Below the pieces are notes generated by a model that had not been told where the DNA came from, did not search any database, and worked only from the letters and a program-made list of their open reading frames with translations. Source: Hymenobacter siberiensis (lineage in GTDB: Bacteria; Bacteroidota; Bacteroidia; Cytophagales; Hymenobacteraceae). From it: DNA of 64,000 nt. How positions within the stretch are numbered: the first letter of the stretch is position 1; each line of letters starts with the position of its first letter. Positions 1 to 9,041 of the stretch are shown piece after piece. Location: positions 4,030,001 through 4,094,000 of the forward strand of contig NZ_JAHLZZ010000001.1 in assembly GCF_018967845.1 (NCBI RefSeq), given 5' to 3'. The translations under genes and the position numbers were made by a program.

Positions 1-2600
1 TTATCGAGGGTGCGGTAGGGCAGAATGCGCATGACGTACCACTCGCCCTGGGTGGTCTGAATATTGGCCTCCACGGTCACCAGCCGGTCGAGTACCTGTC
101 GCACGTCCTGGGCCAGGGTTTCGTGGCGCAGGGTATTGGCAAAGTGCATGATGGGGCGGCCCACGTCGCTGGGCAGCAGGCTCACAATGCGGTTCACGGG
201 CGGCGTGAAGCGCTTTATCACCATGTCATTGTCGAGGAAGATGGTAGCAATTTCCGTGGCGTCGAGCAGGTTCTTCATGTCGTTGGCGGCCTGGCTCAGT
301 TCCTCGGTTTTATTGAGATACTGCATGTTAAGGGTCATCAGCTCCTCGTTCAGGCTCTGCATTTCCTCCTTGTTGGTCATGGCCTCCTCGTTGGTACTCT
401 GCAGCTCCTCGTTGGCGCTTTGCAGCTCCTCGTTGGTACTTTTAAGCTCTTCCACGCTGATTTCCATCTCCTCAATGGTGGTCTGGAGGCGGTGCTTGGT
501 GTATTGCAGCTCCTTTTGCAGGGTTTGCACCTGAGCGTCGTGGTCGGGGGCCAGGGTGGCTTTGCCCAGGCGCACCCGCCGGGGCGTGGGCTGCTCCTCA
601 AACACCACCAGCAGCAGGCCTGCCAGGGGCTCGCCTTCTTCCAGCACCTTCACCGTGAGGCGCAGCAGCTGCACGCCGGTTTCAAGGCGCAGCTTCACGC
701 CCTCGGCCACCACGTCGTGGCGGGTGGCCACGGCCTTGTGCACGGCCTCGCTCAGCTCATAGTTGAGCTCTTCGCGGGCCATGTCAAACACGTTCATGGC
801 GCCCAGGCCGGGCGCCGGCTCCAGAAAACGGCCGGTGCGGCCGTTCACGTACAGAATTTCGCCCTTGGGGTTGATGACTACGGCGGGCGGCGTGTACTGG
901 CGCAGGAGCACGCGCTGGACCAGCGCAGTAAACGGAGAATCTTTGCGGGCGGTATGAGCCATCATGGGACTAGCGGCAGAAGCGGACGGAGCCAGGGCAT
1001 GCTGCCGGGCCAGGGCAAACGGAAAATTGGCCAGCCGAATGAGCGACGACGGCGTATCCATACGCCGCGAAATCTTCCATTTTACGTCCAATGACTGAAA
1101 TAAGTCCTGAAAGCCAGCAATGTTTTCGCTCGGCCCCAGAAAAATCAAGCCATTCGTAATCAAGGCGTAGTGAAAGAAAGGGATAAGGTTTTTCTGGAGC
1201 TCGGCGCTGAAGTAGATGAGCAGGTTGCGGCACACCAGCAGGTCGAGCTTGGTGAAGGGCGCGTCCTTGTTCAAATCGTGCACGGCAAACACCACCACGT
1301 CGCGCACTTCTTTCTTGATGCGGTAGCCGTCCTCGGTTTTGACAAAGTAGTGCCGCAGCCGCTCGGGGCTCACGTCAGACACCACGTTGTCGGGGTAAAT
1401 GCCCACACGGGCAAAGTCGATGGCGTCGGGGTTGATGTCGGTGGCAAAAATCTGGAGCTTGAGGTAAGCGGTAGACTCCAGGCCGTCCAGGCATTCGAGC
1501 AGGGCAATGGCCAGGCTGTAGGCCTCCTCGCCCGTCGAGCAGCCGGGGGCCCACACCCGCACGGTGCTGTCGGCGGGCTTGAGGCGCAGCAGCGGCAGCA
1601 GGCGCACCTTCAGCTGCTCAAACGCCTCGCGGTCGCGGAAGAATTTGGTTACCCCAATCAGCAGCTCCTTAAACAGGGCATCTACCTCGGCCGGGGTTTC
1701 CTGAAGGTAGCGCACGTAATGCGTAAACTCCCGAATCTGGTGCGAGTTCATGCGCCGCTCAATGCGCCGGAACACCGTGTTGCGCTTGTAAAAGCTAAAA
1801 TCGTGGCCCGTTTTGGCCCGGATGAGGTGAAAAATCTTTTGCAGGGCGTGGGCCGGACGGGCGGCGCTTTCGGCTTCCTCGCGGCGCGGGCGGGTGGCGG
1901 GGTGGCGCATGTAGGCCAGCAGCTTGGCGGGCAGCAGCTCGGCGGGCAGCACAAAATCCACAAACTCGGTGGCCAGGGCCGAGCGCGGCATCGAGTCGAA
2001 CTCGGCCGTTTCGGGGGCCTGCACCATCACCATCCCAAAGTTTTCCATCACCATTTTCAGGCCCAGCGTGCCATCGGAACCCAGCCCCGAGCAGATGACG
2101 CATACCGCGCGGGCGCGCGCATCCTTGGCCATGCTCTGAAAAAAGAAGTCGATGGGCAGCCGCCGGCCCTTGGGCTGGGTGGGCGCAAACAGCAGCAGCA
2201 TTCCGTGCAGAATGCTCATGTCGCGGTTGGGCGGAATCACGTACACCTGGTTGGGGCGCACGCGCAGGCCATCGCTGGCTTCCCGTACCGGCATGGGGGT
2301 GAAGTGCTGGAGCACCTGCGCCAGCTCCGATTCCTGGTCGGGCGAGAGGTGCGTGATAACCACGAAGGCCATGCCGCTATCGGCCGGCATGGCCCGAAAA
2401 AACCGCTCAAACGCGGCCAGCGCGCCCGCCGAGCCGCCCAACGCTACCAGCGGGAACTTATCGGGCGAGAAATCAGGGTGCCGGACTTCGCGGGCCAGTA
2501 CAGGGATAACGGGCTCATCGCCGTCGCGGGGCATTTCTGCGGGCGGGGTGATGAGAATACCGGGTTCGCCGGGGACGGGCGCTGAATCGGTGGGAGTCAT
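1..2600 (-). CDS. CheB-CheR-PAS fusion signalling protein (3' end outside window)
   Basis: Chemotaxis-like fusion of a methylesterase and a methyltransferase with a PAS sensor. Reading from ATG at 2600, residues about 50-225 are a CheB domain with the active-site Ser57 in GGSAG. A CheR domain follows (helical N part with FYKRNTVFRRIERR, then the SAM-binding WAPGCSTGEEAYSLA). Next come a PAS domain, a long coiled coil rich in EELQSTNEE-type repeats (about nt 540-370) and a second PAS domain that is cut by the window edge at codon 866. In this family the substrates are usually not classical chemoreceptors, and a histidine kinase or cyclase domain often follows, so the missing C-terminus may carry one. 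It is divergent from the stand-alone CheB gene, sharing a roughly 200-bp spacer. The domain order is seen directly; the signalling role is inferred. Confidence 0.93.
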   Translation of the reverse strand, partial: MTPTDSAPVPGEPGILITPPAEMPRDGDEPVIPVLAREVRHPDFSPDKFPLVALGGSAGALAAFERFFRAMPADSGMAFVVITHLSPDQESELAQVLQHFTPMPVREASDGLRVRPNQVYVIPPNRDMSILHGMLLLFAPTQPKGRRLPIDFFFQSMAKDARARAVCVICSGLGSDGTLGLKMVMENFGMVMVQAPETAEFDSMPRSALATEFVDFVLPAELLPAKLLAYMRHPATRPRREEAESAARPAHALQKIFHLIRAKTGHDFSFYKRNTVFRRIERRMNSHQIREFTHYVRYLQETPAEVDALFKELLIGVTKFFRDREAFEQLKVRLLPLLRLKPADSTVRVWAPGCSTGEEAYSLAIALLECLDGLESTAYLKLQIFATDINPDAIDFARVGIYPDNVVSDVSPERLRHYFVKTEDGYRIKKEVRDVVVFAVHDLNKDAPFTKLDLLVCRNLLIYFSAELQKNLIPFFHYALITNGLIFLGPSENIAGFQDLFQSLDVKWKISRRMDTPSSLIRLANFPFALARQHALAPSASAASPMMAHTARKDSPFTALVQRVLLRQYTPPAVVINPKGEILYVNGRTGRFLEPAPGLGAMNVFDMAREELNYELSEAVHKAVATRHDVVAEGVKLRLETGVQLLRLTVKVLEEGEPLAGLLLVVFEEQPTPRRVRLGKATLAPDHDAQVQTLQKELQYTKHRLQTTIEEMEISVEELKSTNEELQSANEELQSTNEEAMTNKEEMQSLNEELMTLNMQYLNKTEELSQAANDMKNLLDATEIATIFLDNDMVIKRFTPPVNRIVSLLPSDVGRPIMHFANTLRHETLAQDVRQVLDRLVTVEANIQTTQGEWYVMRILPYRTLD

Positions 2601-2796
2601 GAGGCAACGGGTATGAAAGGGGCCGCAGGGAGATGCTGCCTGCGGCGCGCCAGGCGGCAGATGGTGGCCGTTTGCATTGGCGCACGCAGTCGCCCCGGGA
2701 GTAGACCAGAAACAAATTTACCGGAAAAAGCCCGAGCCCTTCGCCGTCCCCGGATATTTCCCGTAGAAAATGCCACCTCTCACACTTCTTTCCTTT

Positions 2797-3810
2797 ATGT
2801 CAGCGCCTGCTTACCTTATTGTAGTTGGCACTTCGGCCGGCGGCATGCCGGCACTGGTCCAATTTGTGGCCCATCTGCCCGCCGCGCTGCCCGCCGCCAT
2901 CCTGGTGGTGCAGCATTTTGCCCCCGATTCCAACGGCCAGCACCTCGTCGAACGCCTGGCCCGCCACACCACCCTGCCCTGCCGCCTGCCCACGGATGGC
3001 GAAACCCTGGCCGCCGGCACCATTTACCTGGCCCCGCCCGACCGCCACCTACTGGCCAAGGACGGCAGCGTGCCCCACCTGCTGGTGACCAAAGGCCCGC
3101 GTGAAAACCACTACCGCCCCGCCGCCGACGCCCTGTTCCGCTCGGCAGCCGTGGCCTACGGGGCGCGCACGGTGGGCATCGTGCTCACCGGCATGCTGCA
3201 CGACGGCACGGCCGGCCTGGAATTCATTAAGCGCTGCGGCGGCATTGCCATTGTGCAAGACCCCAGCGAGGCCGAATTTCCCAGCATGCCCGAATCGGCT
3301 TTGCACAATGTGGACGTGGACTACGTGGTACCCCTGGGCCAGATGGCGGCCCTGCTCGAAGAAATAACCCACAGCCCCGCTCCCCCGCGCCAGCCCGATA
3401 TTCCCGAGGACCTTAAACAGGAGGCCACCATTGCCGAAAGAGTAGTGGGCGACATTACCGCCGTGGCTGAAATCGGGCACCAAGTGCCCCTCACCTGCCC
3501 CGACTGCGGCGGCAGCCTCTGGCAAGTGAACCAGGGCAAGGTGCTGCGCTACCGCTGCCACACCGGTCACGCTTTCACCGCCGGCAGCCTGCTGCACAAT
3601 TCGCAGCAGCACCTCGAAGAAACCCTGTGGGTGGCCCTGCGCATGATGGAAGAACGCAAAAACCTGCTCACCGGCATGGCGGCTCGCGGCACCGGGTCCT
3701 ACTCCGCGCAGCAGGAAGAGCGGCTGGACGAAATCAAAAAGCACATCAACCGCCTGCGCGAATTCCTGCTCAATGACGGCCCCACCACCATTGCCACGCC
3801 CGAAGACTAG
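2797..3810 (+). CDS. CheB-type protein-glutamate methylesterase with C-terminal zinc ribbon
   Basis: Stand-alone CheB catalytic domain of 337 residues without an N-terminal receiver. The catalytic triad of the family is visible: Ser13 (GTSAGG), His40 (VVQHF) and Asp136 (GMLHDGT). Residues 230-260 hold CPDC...RCHTGH, a likely zinc ribbon, followed by a helical tail. Without a receiver, activity would need a partner; the divergent CheB-CheR fusion and the nearby STAS-like protein suggest a non-flagellar signalling cluster. An upstream in-frame ATG at 2770 would add nine residues. I prefer 2797 because the core fold starts immediately after it; neither start has a clear ribosome-binding site. 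Confidence 0.92.
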   Translation: MSAPAYLIVVGTSAGGMPALVQFVAHLPAALPAAILVVQHFAPDSNGQHLVERLARHTTLPCRLPTDGETLAAGTIYLAPPDRHLLAKDGSVPHLLVTKGPRENHYRPAADALFRSAAVAYGARTVGIVLTGMLHDGTAGLEFIKRCGGIAIVQDPSEAEFPSMPESALHNVDVDYVVPLGQMAALLEEITHSPAPPRQPDIPEDLKQEATIAERVVGDITAVAEIGHQVPLTCPDCGGSLWQVNQGKVLRYRCHTGHAFTAGSLLHNSQQHLEETLWVALRMMEERKNLLTGMAARGTGSYSAQQEERLDEIKKHINRLREFLLNDGPTTIATPED

Positions 3811-3902
3811 TGGCCCGTAGGCGGCCGCCGGCGGGCTAAGCAAAACAAGCGGGCGGCCGGCTTTTACCGGCTGTCTGCTCAACTACCAATTTGAATAATT
3901 GC

Positions 3903-4265
3903 TTAGGCCTCCATGCTCCAGTCGTGCCAGTGGGCCTGCCGGGCCGCGTCGAGCAGGGTGGGCACAATGCAGGGCGCGGGGCCAAGCTCCTGCTCCAGCA
4001 GCTCGCGTTTCACGCGTTCGGGCACGTGCACCAGCACCAGCTGCGCGTGCTGCTCCTGCAGCTGGAAATGCGTGTCCCACAGCAGCCGCGCCGCTTCGGT
4101 CGACAGCGAATCCAGCATGCCGCAATCGACCCACACCGAGGTCTTGCCGCTGCGCCGTGCCCGCCGCAGCCAGCGCGCCAGCACCGATTCCGGCTGGCCG
4201 GGCCGGCCAGGGGCTAAAATGAGCAGGTAGCTCTCCGGCAGTAATTCATGATAGATAACGTGCAT
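3903..4265 (-). CDS. Small STAS-like protein
   Basis: A 120-residue soluble protein. The pattern of short beta strands and helices, with a central VWVDCGMLDSLSTEAARLLW segment followed by LVLVHVPERVKREL, resembles STAS/anti-sigma-factor-antagonist domains, in which a conserved Ser or Thr in the DxxxLxS region is the phosphorylation site (here DCGMLDSLST). An alternative TTG start lies three codons upstream; ATG at 4265 is preferred. It lies next to the chemotaxis-like genes, convergent with cheB. The family call is moderate and the function is inferred from fold resemblance only. Confidence 0.55.
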   Translation of the reverse strand: MHVIYHELLPESYLLILAPGRPGQPESVLARWLRRARRSGKTSVWVDCGMLDSLSTEAARLLWDTHFQLQEQHAQLVLVHVPERVKRELLEQELGPAPCIVPTLLDAARQAHWHDWSMEA

Positions 4266-4862
4266 AGCAAACAAAATTTAGCCATTAATCGAATAGAAAT
4301 AAGCAAGTTAAACTAACACTATACAGTAGTTATCCGCACAATGTTGATACAAATTTCGCCAATGTTATAATTCTATTCCTTATGGATAACTACGGATTAT
4401 GATGATGAAAAGTACTTAAATAGGACTTTTACCATTAAATTTTTCATCGTATCGCCGATTATGCTGCTTAGTGTCTCAATTGACCGGACCCGAGCCGGGG
4501 ACGGGAACGGTTCGGGGCACTCTTTATTGTAACAAAATAAATTTAATTATATATTTAGCTTTAAAACAATATTCGGCCGCAAAAATTCCGGAAATTCTCT
4601 TTTTGTTAAAACACGATGGCAGTTCAGCCGTCATCCTGCTGTCCCTCCCGTTTGGATGGGCCCATCATCGGTGTAGCGACGCATCTTTGCGCCGTGTAGC
4701 TGAACTTTACCAGATACACGGTGCAGCTGCAGACATGCATTGCTACACCATCCGGCAAAATATAAATCGCAATAAATCAGCGTACCATAAACAAAGTGAA
4801 GCTGGCAAGCTGGCCACCACATCGCGCTTTACCACCTTTTTTCACCTTTCCCTTCCTCACTC
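4266..4862. other. AT-rich non-coding spacer with a palindromic repeat
   Basis: About 600 bp without a convincing gene; its base composition is clearly more AT-rich than the flanks. It contains an imperfect inverted repeat (about 4668-4752) whose arm resembles the dispersed TGTAGAGACGCATCTTTGCG repeat found again at 19.05 and 44.54 kb. An open frame at 4471-4866 has no recognisable protein features and I do not call it. Confidence 0.5.
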
Positions 4863-5237
4863 ATGAGTCCATCTGTTCGCAACGTCATTGCCTGGATTTT
4901 ACAGGCGCTGCTGGCCGCCTCCTTTATTTATGCCGGCAGCCAGAAACTCATGGGCCTCGATGGAACCATGGCCATGTTTGGCAACCTGGGGTTGCCGGGC
5001 TGGTTTGGCGGCTTCATTGGTGTGGCCGAGGTGCTGGGCGGCATTGGGCTGCTGGTGCCGCGCACGGTGCGCCCGGCGGCCCTGGGCCTCATCGTCATCA
5101 TGCTGGGGGCCGTGTTCATGCACGCCACCAAAATACCCGGCGGGCTGGCTAATGGCATACCCGCTATTGTGACGCTGGTGCTGCTGGTGATAGTGCTGGT
5201 GCTGCGCAGCCGCACCGCAGCCCGGGCAGCAGCCTAA
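4863..5237 (+). CDS. DoxX-family membrane protein
   Basis: A 124-residue inner-membrane protein with four predicted hydrophobic helices. Features typical of DoxX are the N-terminal LLAASFIYAGSQKLMG segment (helix, then Gly-Ser-Lys), GGFIGVAEVLGGIGLL in helix 2 and a small C-terminal cytoplasmic tail. Family members are linked to quinone or thiosulfate metabolism, and many are of unknown function; nothing here fixes the substrate. The gene is apparently monocistronic, 176 bp ahead of the ABC transporter. Confidence 0.85.
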   Translation: MSPSVRNVIAWILQALLAASFIYAGSQKLMGLDGTMAMFGNLGLPGWFGGFIGVAEVLGGIGLLVPRTVRPAALGLIVIMLGAVFMHATKIPGGLANGIPAIVTLVLLVIVLVLRSRTAARAAA

Positions 5238-5413
5238 GCGCTGTGCCAAAAAGGCCGGCGGCCCACTCAACCCGGAGTAACAAGCCTTTCTTTGCATAGC
5301 CACCAAACCGCCCCCCAGGCCGAGCGTTATCCCAAACCATTGCCGCGCCGGCCGGGTTGCTTGTCTTCCGGCCGGCCCAACCGGGCCACTGACCGGGCCA
5401 CTTGTGTGTTCTC

Positions 5414-7204
5414 ATGAAAATCCTTTATAGCTACCTGCGTAACTACTGGCCACTGCTGGCGCTGGCCCTCGGGCTGGCCGCTGTGAACCAGGTATTTTCG
5501 CTGCTCGACCCGTATTTCTTCCGCAAACTCATTGACCACTTCTCCCCCAAGGGTGGCGATTTGGGTACAATACACTTGGTGCCATTTGGGCCATTCCTGC
5601 GCGAGGCGCTGCCCTATATCGGGCTCATGCTGGGCGCAGCCATGGTGTCGCGCATTGCCAAAAACTTCCAGGATTATTACGTCAACGTCATCACCCAGCG
5701 GCTGGGGGCCAAGATGTATTCCGACGGCCTGCGCCACTCGCTGGAGCTGCCATACCAAGTGTTTGAGGACCAGCGCTCGGGCGAAACCCTGGGCAAGCTC
5801 CAGAAAGTGCGGATTGACGTAGAAAAGCTCATCCAGAGCTTCGTGAACGTACTTTTTACGGCGCTGGTGGGCATCATTTTCGTGATGTGGTACGCCATCA
5901 CGGTGTACTGGCCCATTGCGCTAGGCTACTTTCTCACCATTCCGCTGCTGGGCATTCTGAGCTTTTTTCTAAGCAAGAAAATCAAAGTTATTCAGAAGAC
6001 CATCGTGGCCGAAACCACGGCCCTGGCCGGCTCTACCACCGAGAGCCTGCGCAACATCGAGCTCATCAAGAGCCTGGGCCTGGCCCAGCAGGAAACCGAG
6101 CGCCTGAACGCCACTACCGATAAAATCCTGAAGCTGGAGCTGCGCAAGGTGCGCTACCTGCGCTCGCTGAGCTTCGTGCAGGGCACCTTCGTAAACCTGC
6201 TCCGCAACGTGATTGTGCTGCTGCTGCTGTACCTGCTGGTGCAGCGCCACATCAGCCTGGGGCAGTTTTTCTCGTTCTTCATCTACTCGTTCTCCATCTT
6301 CGGGCCGTTGCAGGAGCTGGGCAACATCATTGGCGTGTACCGCGAAACCGAAATTTCGCTGGGTAATTTCCAGACGATTCTCGACACGCCCAAGGACGTG
6401 AAGCCGGCACAGCCCAAGTCGGTAGCCCACATCGACAACCTGGCCTTCGACCACGTCAGCTTCCAGCACCTCACGGCCAAGGGCAAGGCGCTGACCAATA
6501 TTTCCTTCGGCGTGAAGCTCGGCGAAACCATTGCCTTCGTGGGCCCGTCGGGCTCGGGCAAAACCACGCTCGTGAAGCTGCTGGTGGGCCTCTACCCGCC
6601 CCTGGCCGGCCAGATTCTGTACAATGGCATCCCCGGCGATGAAATCGACCTCGATGAGCTGCGCGAGCAAATCGGCTTCGTGACGCAGGACACCCAGCTT
6701 TTTGCCGGCACCATCCGCGAGAATCTGCGCTTCGTGGCTCCCCACGCTACCGACGAGGAATGCCTGATGGCCCTGCATCAGGCGGCCGCCGATACGCTAC
6801 TGGCCCGCGCCCCGCTCGGCCTCGATACCGTGATTGGCGAGGGCGGCGTGAAAGTAAGCGGCGGCGAAAAGCAGCGCCTCAGCATTGCCCGCGCCCTGCT
6901 GCGCAAGCCCACCCTCATGGTGTTCGACGAAGCCACGTCGGCCCTCGATTCGCTCACCGAAGAGGAAATCGGCAAAACGGTGCGCAAGCTCTCCGGCTCG
7001 CGCCAGCACATGACCATCCTCATTGCCCACCGCCTCAGCACCATCCTGCACGCCGACCGCATCTTTGTACTTGAGCGCGGCCACATTGCCGAGCAGGGCG
7101 GCCACGCCGAGCTGCTGGCCCAAAAGGGCCTCTACTACGCCATGTGGCGCCAGCAAATCGGCGAGCGCAAGGAGGAAGAAGCAACCAGCGCCGTAGCCGT
7201 GTAA
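5414..7204 (+). CDS. ABC transporter, fused permease and ATPase (exporter type)
   Basis: A half-transporter of 596 residues: a type I exporter membrane domain with six hydrophobic helices (residues about 10-320) and a C-terminal nucleotide-binding domain. Walker A is GPSGSGKTT starting at about residue 377, the signature is VSGGEKQR at about 481, Walker B is LMVFDEATSALD at about 501, and the H-loop is AHRLS. All catalytic elements are intact, so a homodimeric ATP-driven exporter is expected. The substrate cannot be read from the sequence. ATG 5414 is chosen over an in-frame TTG at 5402. It is convergent with the PPK2 gene, a perfect hairpin lying between them. Confidence 0.93.
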   Translation: MKILYSYLRNYWPLLALALGLAAVNQVFSLLDPYFFRKLIDHFSPKGGDLGTIHLVPFGPFLREALPYIGLMLGAAMVSRIAKNFQDYYVNVITQRLGAKMYSDGLRHSLELPYQVFEDQRSGETLGKLQKVRIDVEKLIQSFVNVLFTALVGIIFVMWYAITVYWPIALGYFLTIPLLGILSFFLSKKIKVIQKTIVAETTALAGSTTESLRNIELIKSLGLAQQETERLNATTDKILKLELRKVRYLRSLSFVQGTFVNLLRNVIVLLLLYLLVQRHISLGQFFSFFIYSFSIFGPLQELGNIIGVYRETEISLGNFQTILDTPKDVKPAQPKSVAHIDNLAFDHVSFQHLTAKGKALTNISFGVKLGETIAFVGPSGSGKTTLVKLLVGLYPPLAGQILYNGIPGDEIDLDELREQIGFVTQDTQLFAGTIRENLRFVAPHATDEECLMALHQAAADTLLARAPLGLDTVIGEGGVKVSGGEKQRLSIARALLRKPTLMVFDEATSALDSLTEEEIGKTVRKLSGSRQHMTILIAHRLSTILHADRIFVLERGHIAEQGGHAELLAQKGLYYAMWRQQIGERKEEEATSAVAV

Positions 7205-7211
7205 GGCAAGG

Positions 7212-7269
7212 AACTGGCGCGAGTTACCGGAACTGGCGCCAGTTTAGCGCAGCGTAACTCGCGCCAGTT
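7212..7269. terminator. Bidirectional hairpin between convergent genes
   Basis: Perfect 16-bp inverted repeat (AACTGGCGCGAGTTAC at 7212-7227 and its complement at 7254-7269) in the 98-bp gap between the convergent ABC transporter and PPK2 genes. It has no long T-run, so it is only a probable terminator. Confidence 0.5.
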
Positions 7270-7302
7270 GGGCCAGTTGGGGATAGTACTGAAATTCAGC
7301 AC

Positions 7303-8133
7303 TTACACAATCACCTGTGCTTCCACATCGAAATTCGGCTTGGGTGGCTTCGGATTCATTTCTTCCAGCACGGCCACCACAATTTCGGCAATGGCCAGGT
7401 CCCGCACCCACTTGTGGTTGGCGGGCACCACAAACCACGGGGCATCATCGGTAGAGCAGTGGCGCAGGGCGTCTTCGTACACGCGCTGGTAGTCGTCCCA
7501 GAGGGCACGATCTTTGAGGTCGTTGGGGTCGAATTTCCAGTTTTTGGTGGGGTCGTCGAGGCGGGCCTGCAGGCGCTCGGCCTGCTCGTCTTTGGAGATA
7601 TGCAGGAAGAATTTGAGGACGCGCGTGCCGTTGCGGGTCAGCAATTGCTCAAAATTATTGATATCCTCGAAGCGCTGCCTGGCCGTTTTGTCGTCAATCA
7701 GGCCATGGACGCGGGTGATGAGCACGTCCTCGTAATGTGAGCGGTTGAACACCCCAATGCGGCCCCGCTTGGGCGTTTGGGCATGAATGCGCCAAAGGAA
7801 ATCGTGGTTAAGCTCATCGGTGGAGGGCGCTTTGAAGTTGGCCACCTGCACCCCGGCCGGGTTCACGCCCGTGAGCAGGTTCTCGATAAGGCCATCCTTG
7901 CCGCCCGTATCCATCGCCTGAAACACCAGCAGAATGCTGTGCCGGTGCTCGGCATACAGCAGCTCCTGCAGCTCGCAGAGCCGGTGGCGCAGGGCATCCA
8001 TAAACGGGTGGGCCTCCTCTTGGTTGGTGAGGCGATGCTTGAACGGCTTCTCGGAATCCGGGTCAACATCGGCCAGTTTGAAGGACTTATGCCTGACCTG
8101 CACGGCAGGCGTTTCGGGATAGTTAACTTTCAT
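7303..8133 (-). CDS. Polyphosphate kinase 2 family protein
   Basis: A 276-residue PPK2-family enzyme, which transfers phosphate between polyphosphate and nucleotides. The Walker-A-like loop QAMDTGGKDG is at residues 72-81, and the lid-module residues NRSHYEDVL are at 130-138. The length is typical of the single-domain PPK2 class that phosphorylates AMP or ADP at the expense of polyphosphate; which nucleotide is preferred cannot be told from the motifs alone. It lies 61 bp downstream of the VIT-family gene on the same strand, with a hairpin between them. Confidence 0.92.
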   Translation of the reverse strand: MKVNYPETPAVQVRHKSFKLADVDPDSEKPFKHRLTNQEEAHPFMDALRHRLCELQELLYAEHRHSILLVFQAMDTGGKDGLIENLLTGVNPAGVQVANFKAPSTDELNHDFLWRIHAQTPKRGRIGVFNRSHYEDVLITRVHGLIDDKTARQRFEDINNFEQLLTRNGTRVLKFFLHISKDEQAERLQARLDDPTKNWKFDPNDLKDRALWDDYQRVYEDALRHCSTDDAPWFVVPANHKWVRDLAIAEIVVAVLEEMNPKPPKPNFDVEAQVIV

Positions 8134-8179
8134 GAGCCGCTTGCTGAAAATAAGGATTGAAAGGAATACCTACGCGAAA

Positions 8180-8209
8180 GCCGTGGGCGGCGGGCTAGCC
8201 GCCCACGGC
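8180..8209 (-). terminator. Hairpin at the end of the VIT-family gene
   Basis: Perfect 12-bp inverted repeat (GCCGTGGGCGGC and its complement) with a 6-base loop, spanning the stop codon of the VIT-family gene. It is GC-rich but has no U-tract, so it could be an attenuating hairpin rather than a full terminator. Confidence 0.45.
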
Positions 8210-8923
8210 CCGCGCAATGCCAAAGGCCGCCGCTGCCGCCAGCGCACCCACCACAGCCATTTTCACGGCTCCGGCCACGGGCGGCTGCCCGGTCATGCGG
8301 CTCTTGAAATAGCCAAATACGAACAGGCACACCAGCGTGATGGCCGCCGACCACGCCAGCCCCTGCTGGGGCGTGTCGGTCATGAAGTAGGCGCTAAGCG
8401 GAATCAGCCCGCCCACCGCGTAGGCCAGGCTGATGGTGACGGCACTTTTGGGAGCCTGCCGGGGGTCGGGCTCCTCCAGGCCCAGCTCGTACTTCATCAT
8501 GAACTTCACCCACTGCTCGGGGTCGGCGGTGAGCTCGGCCACAGCCTGGCGGCGGGTTTCGGCCGAAAGGCCCATATCGGCCAGCAGCTCGTCTACTTCG
8601 ACGCGCTCCTTGTCCGGCACTTCCTGCACCTCGCGGTGCTCGCGGCCCAGCTCCGAGGCGTAGTGCTCTACTTCGGTGCGGCCGGCTAGGTAGCCACCCA
8701 AGCCCATGGCAATGCTACCCGCCACTATTTCGGCCAGCCCCGCCGTGATAACCAGGCTGGAGGACGACACGGCCCCACTCAGCCCTGCGGCCAGCGCAAA
8801 GGGCACCGTCAGGCCGTCGGACAACCCAATGACCACGTCCTGCAACATGGCCGAGCTGGTAAGGTGGTGCTCGGGATGCACGTCGTGGGGCAGCTGGGTC
8901 GTCGTCTTTATTGGTTCGGTCAT
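8195..8923 (-). CDS. VIT1/CCC1-family iron/manganese transporter
   Basis: A 242-residue membrane protein of the vacuolar iron transporter family. The N-terminal part carries DVVIGLSDGLTVPFALAAGLSGA, the family hallmark, followed by GLGGYLAGRTEVEHY. A cytoplasmic acidic helical region (about residues 85-150, rich in Glu/Asp with HREVQEVP) corresponds to the metal-binding helices between TM2 and TM3, and three further hydrophobic helices follow. It is divergent from the Dps gene with a 118-bp shared promoter region, which points to coordinated iron handling: export or efflux versus mineral storage. Metal specificity is inferred. Confidence 0.9.
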   Translation of the reverse strand: MTEPIKTTTQLPHDVHPEHHLTSSAMLQDVVIGLSDGLTVPFALAAGLSGAVSSSSLVITAGLAEIVAGSIAMGLGGYLAGRTEVEHYASELGREHREVQEVPDKERVEVDELLADMGLSAETRRQAVAELTADPEQWVKFMMKYELGLEEPDPRQAPKSAVTISLAYAVGGLIPLSAYFMTDTPQQGLAWSAAITLVCLFVFGYFKSRMTGQPPVAGAVKMAVVGALAAAAAFGIARAVGG

Positions 8924-9041
8924 AAAGGAAAATTTAAGAATGTGGCCTGAACCCGGCCGGGTGCTTTACGTACGAAGAACATAGAATTTTCGCTGCCGAA
9001 ATGTTTCGGTTGCTGCCCTCACCTCACTCGTTTTTATCATT

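Noticed and set aside
123..2585. Long plus-strand ORFs opposite the CheB-CheR gene
   Set aside because: They are antisense shadows with His/Gln/Gly-rich translations; the minus strand encodes clear CheB, CheR and PAS motifs.
4471..4866. 131-codon plus-strand ORF in the AT-rich spacer
   Set aside because: No signal, domain or coding-like composition; it runs through the palindromic repeat and overlaps the DoxX start.
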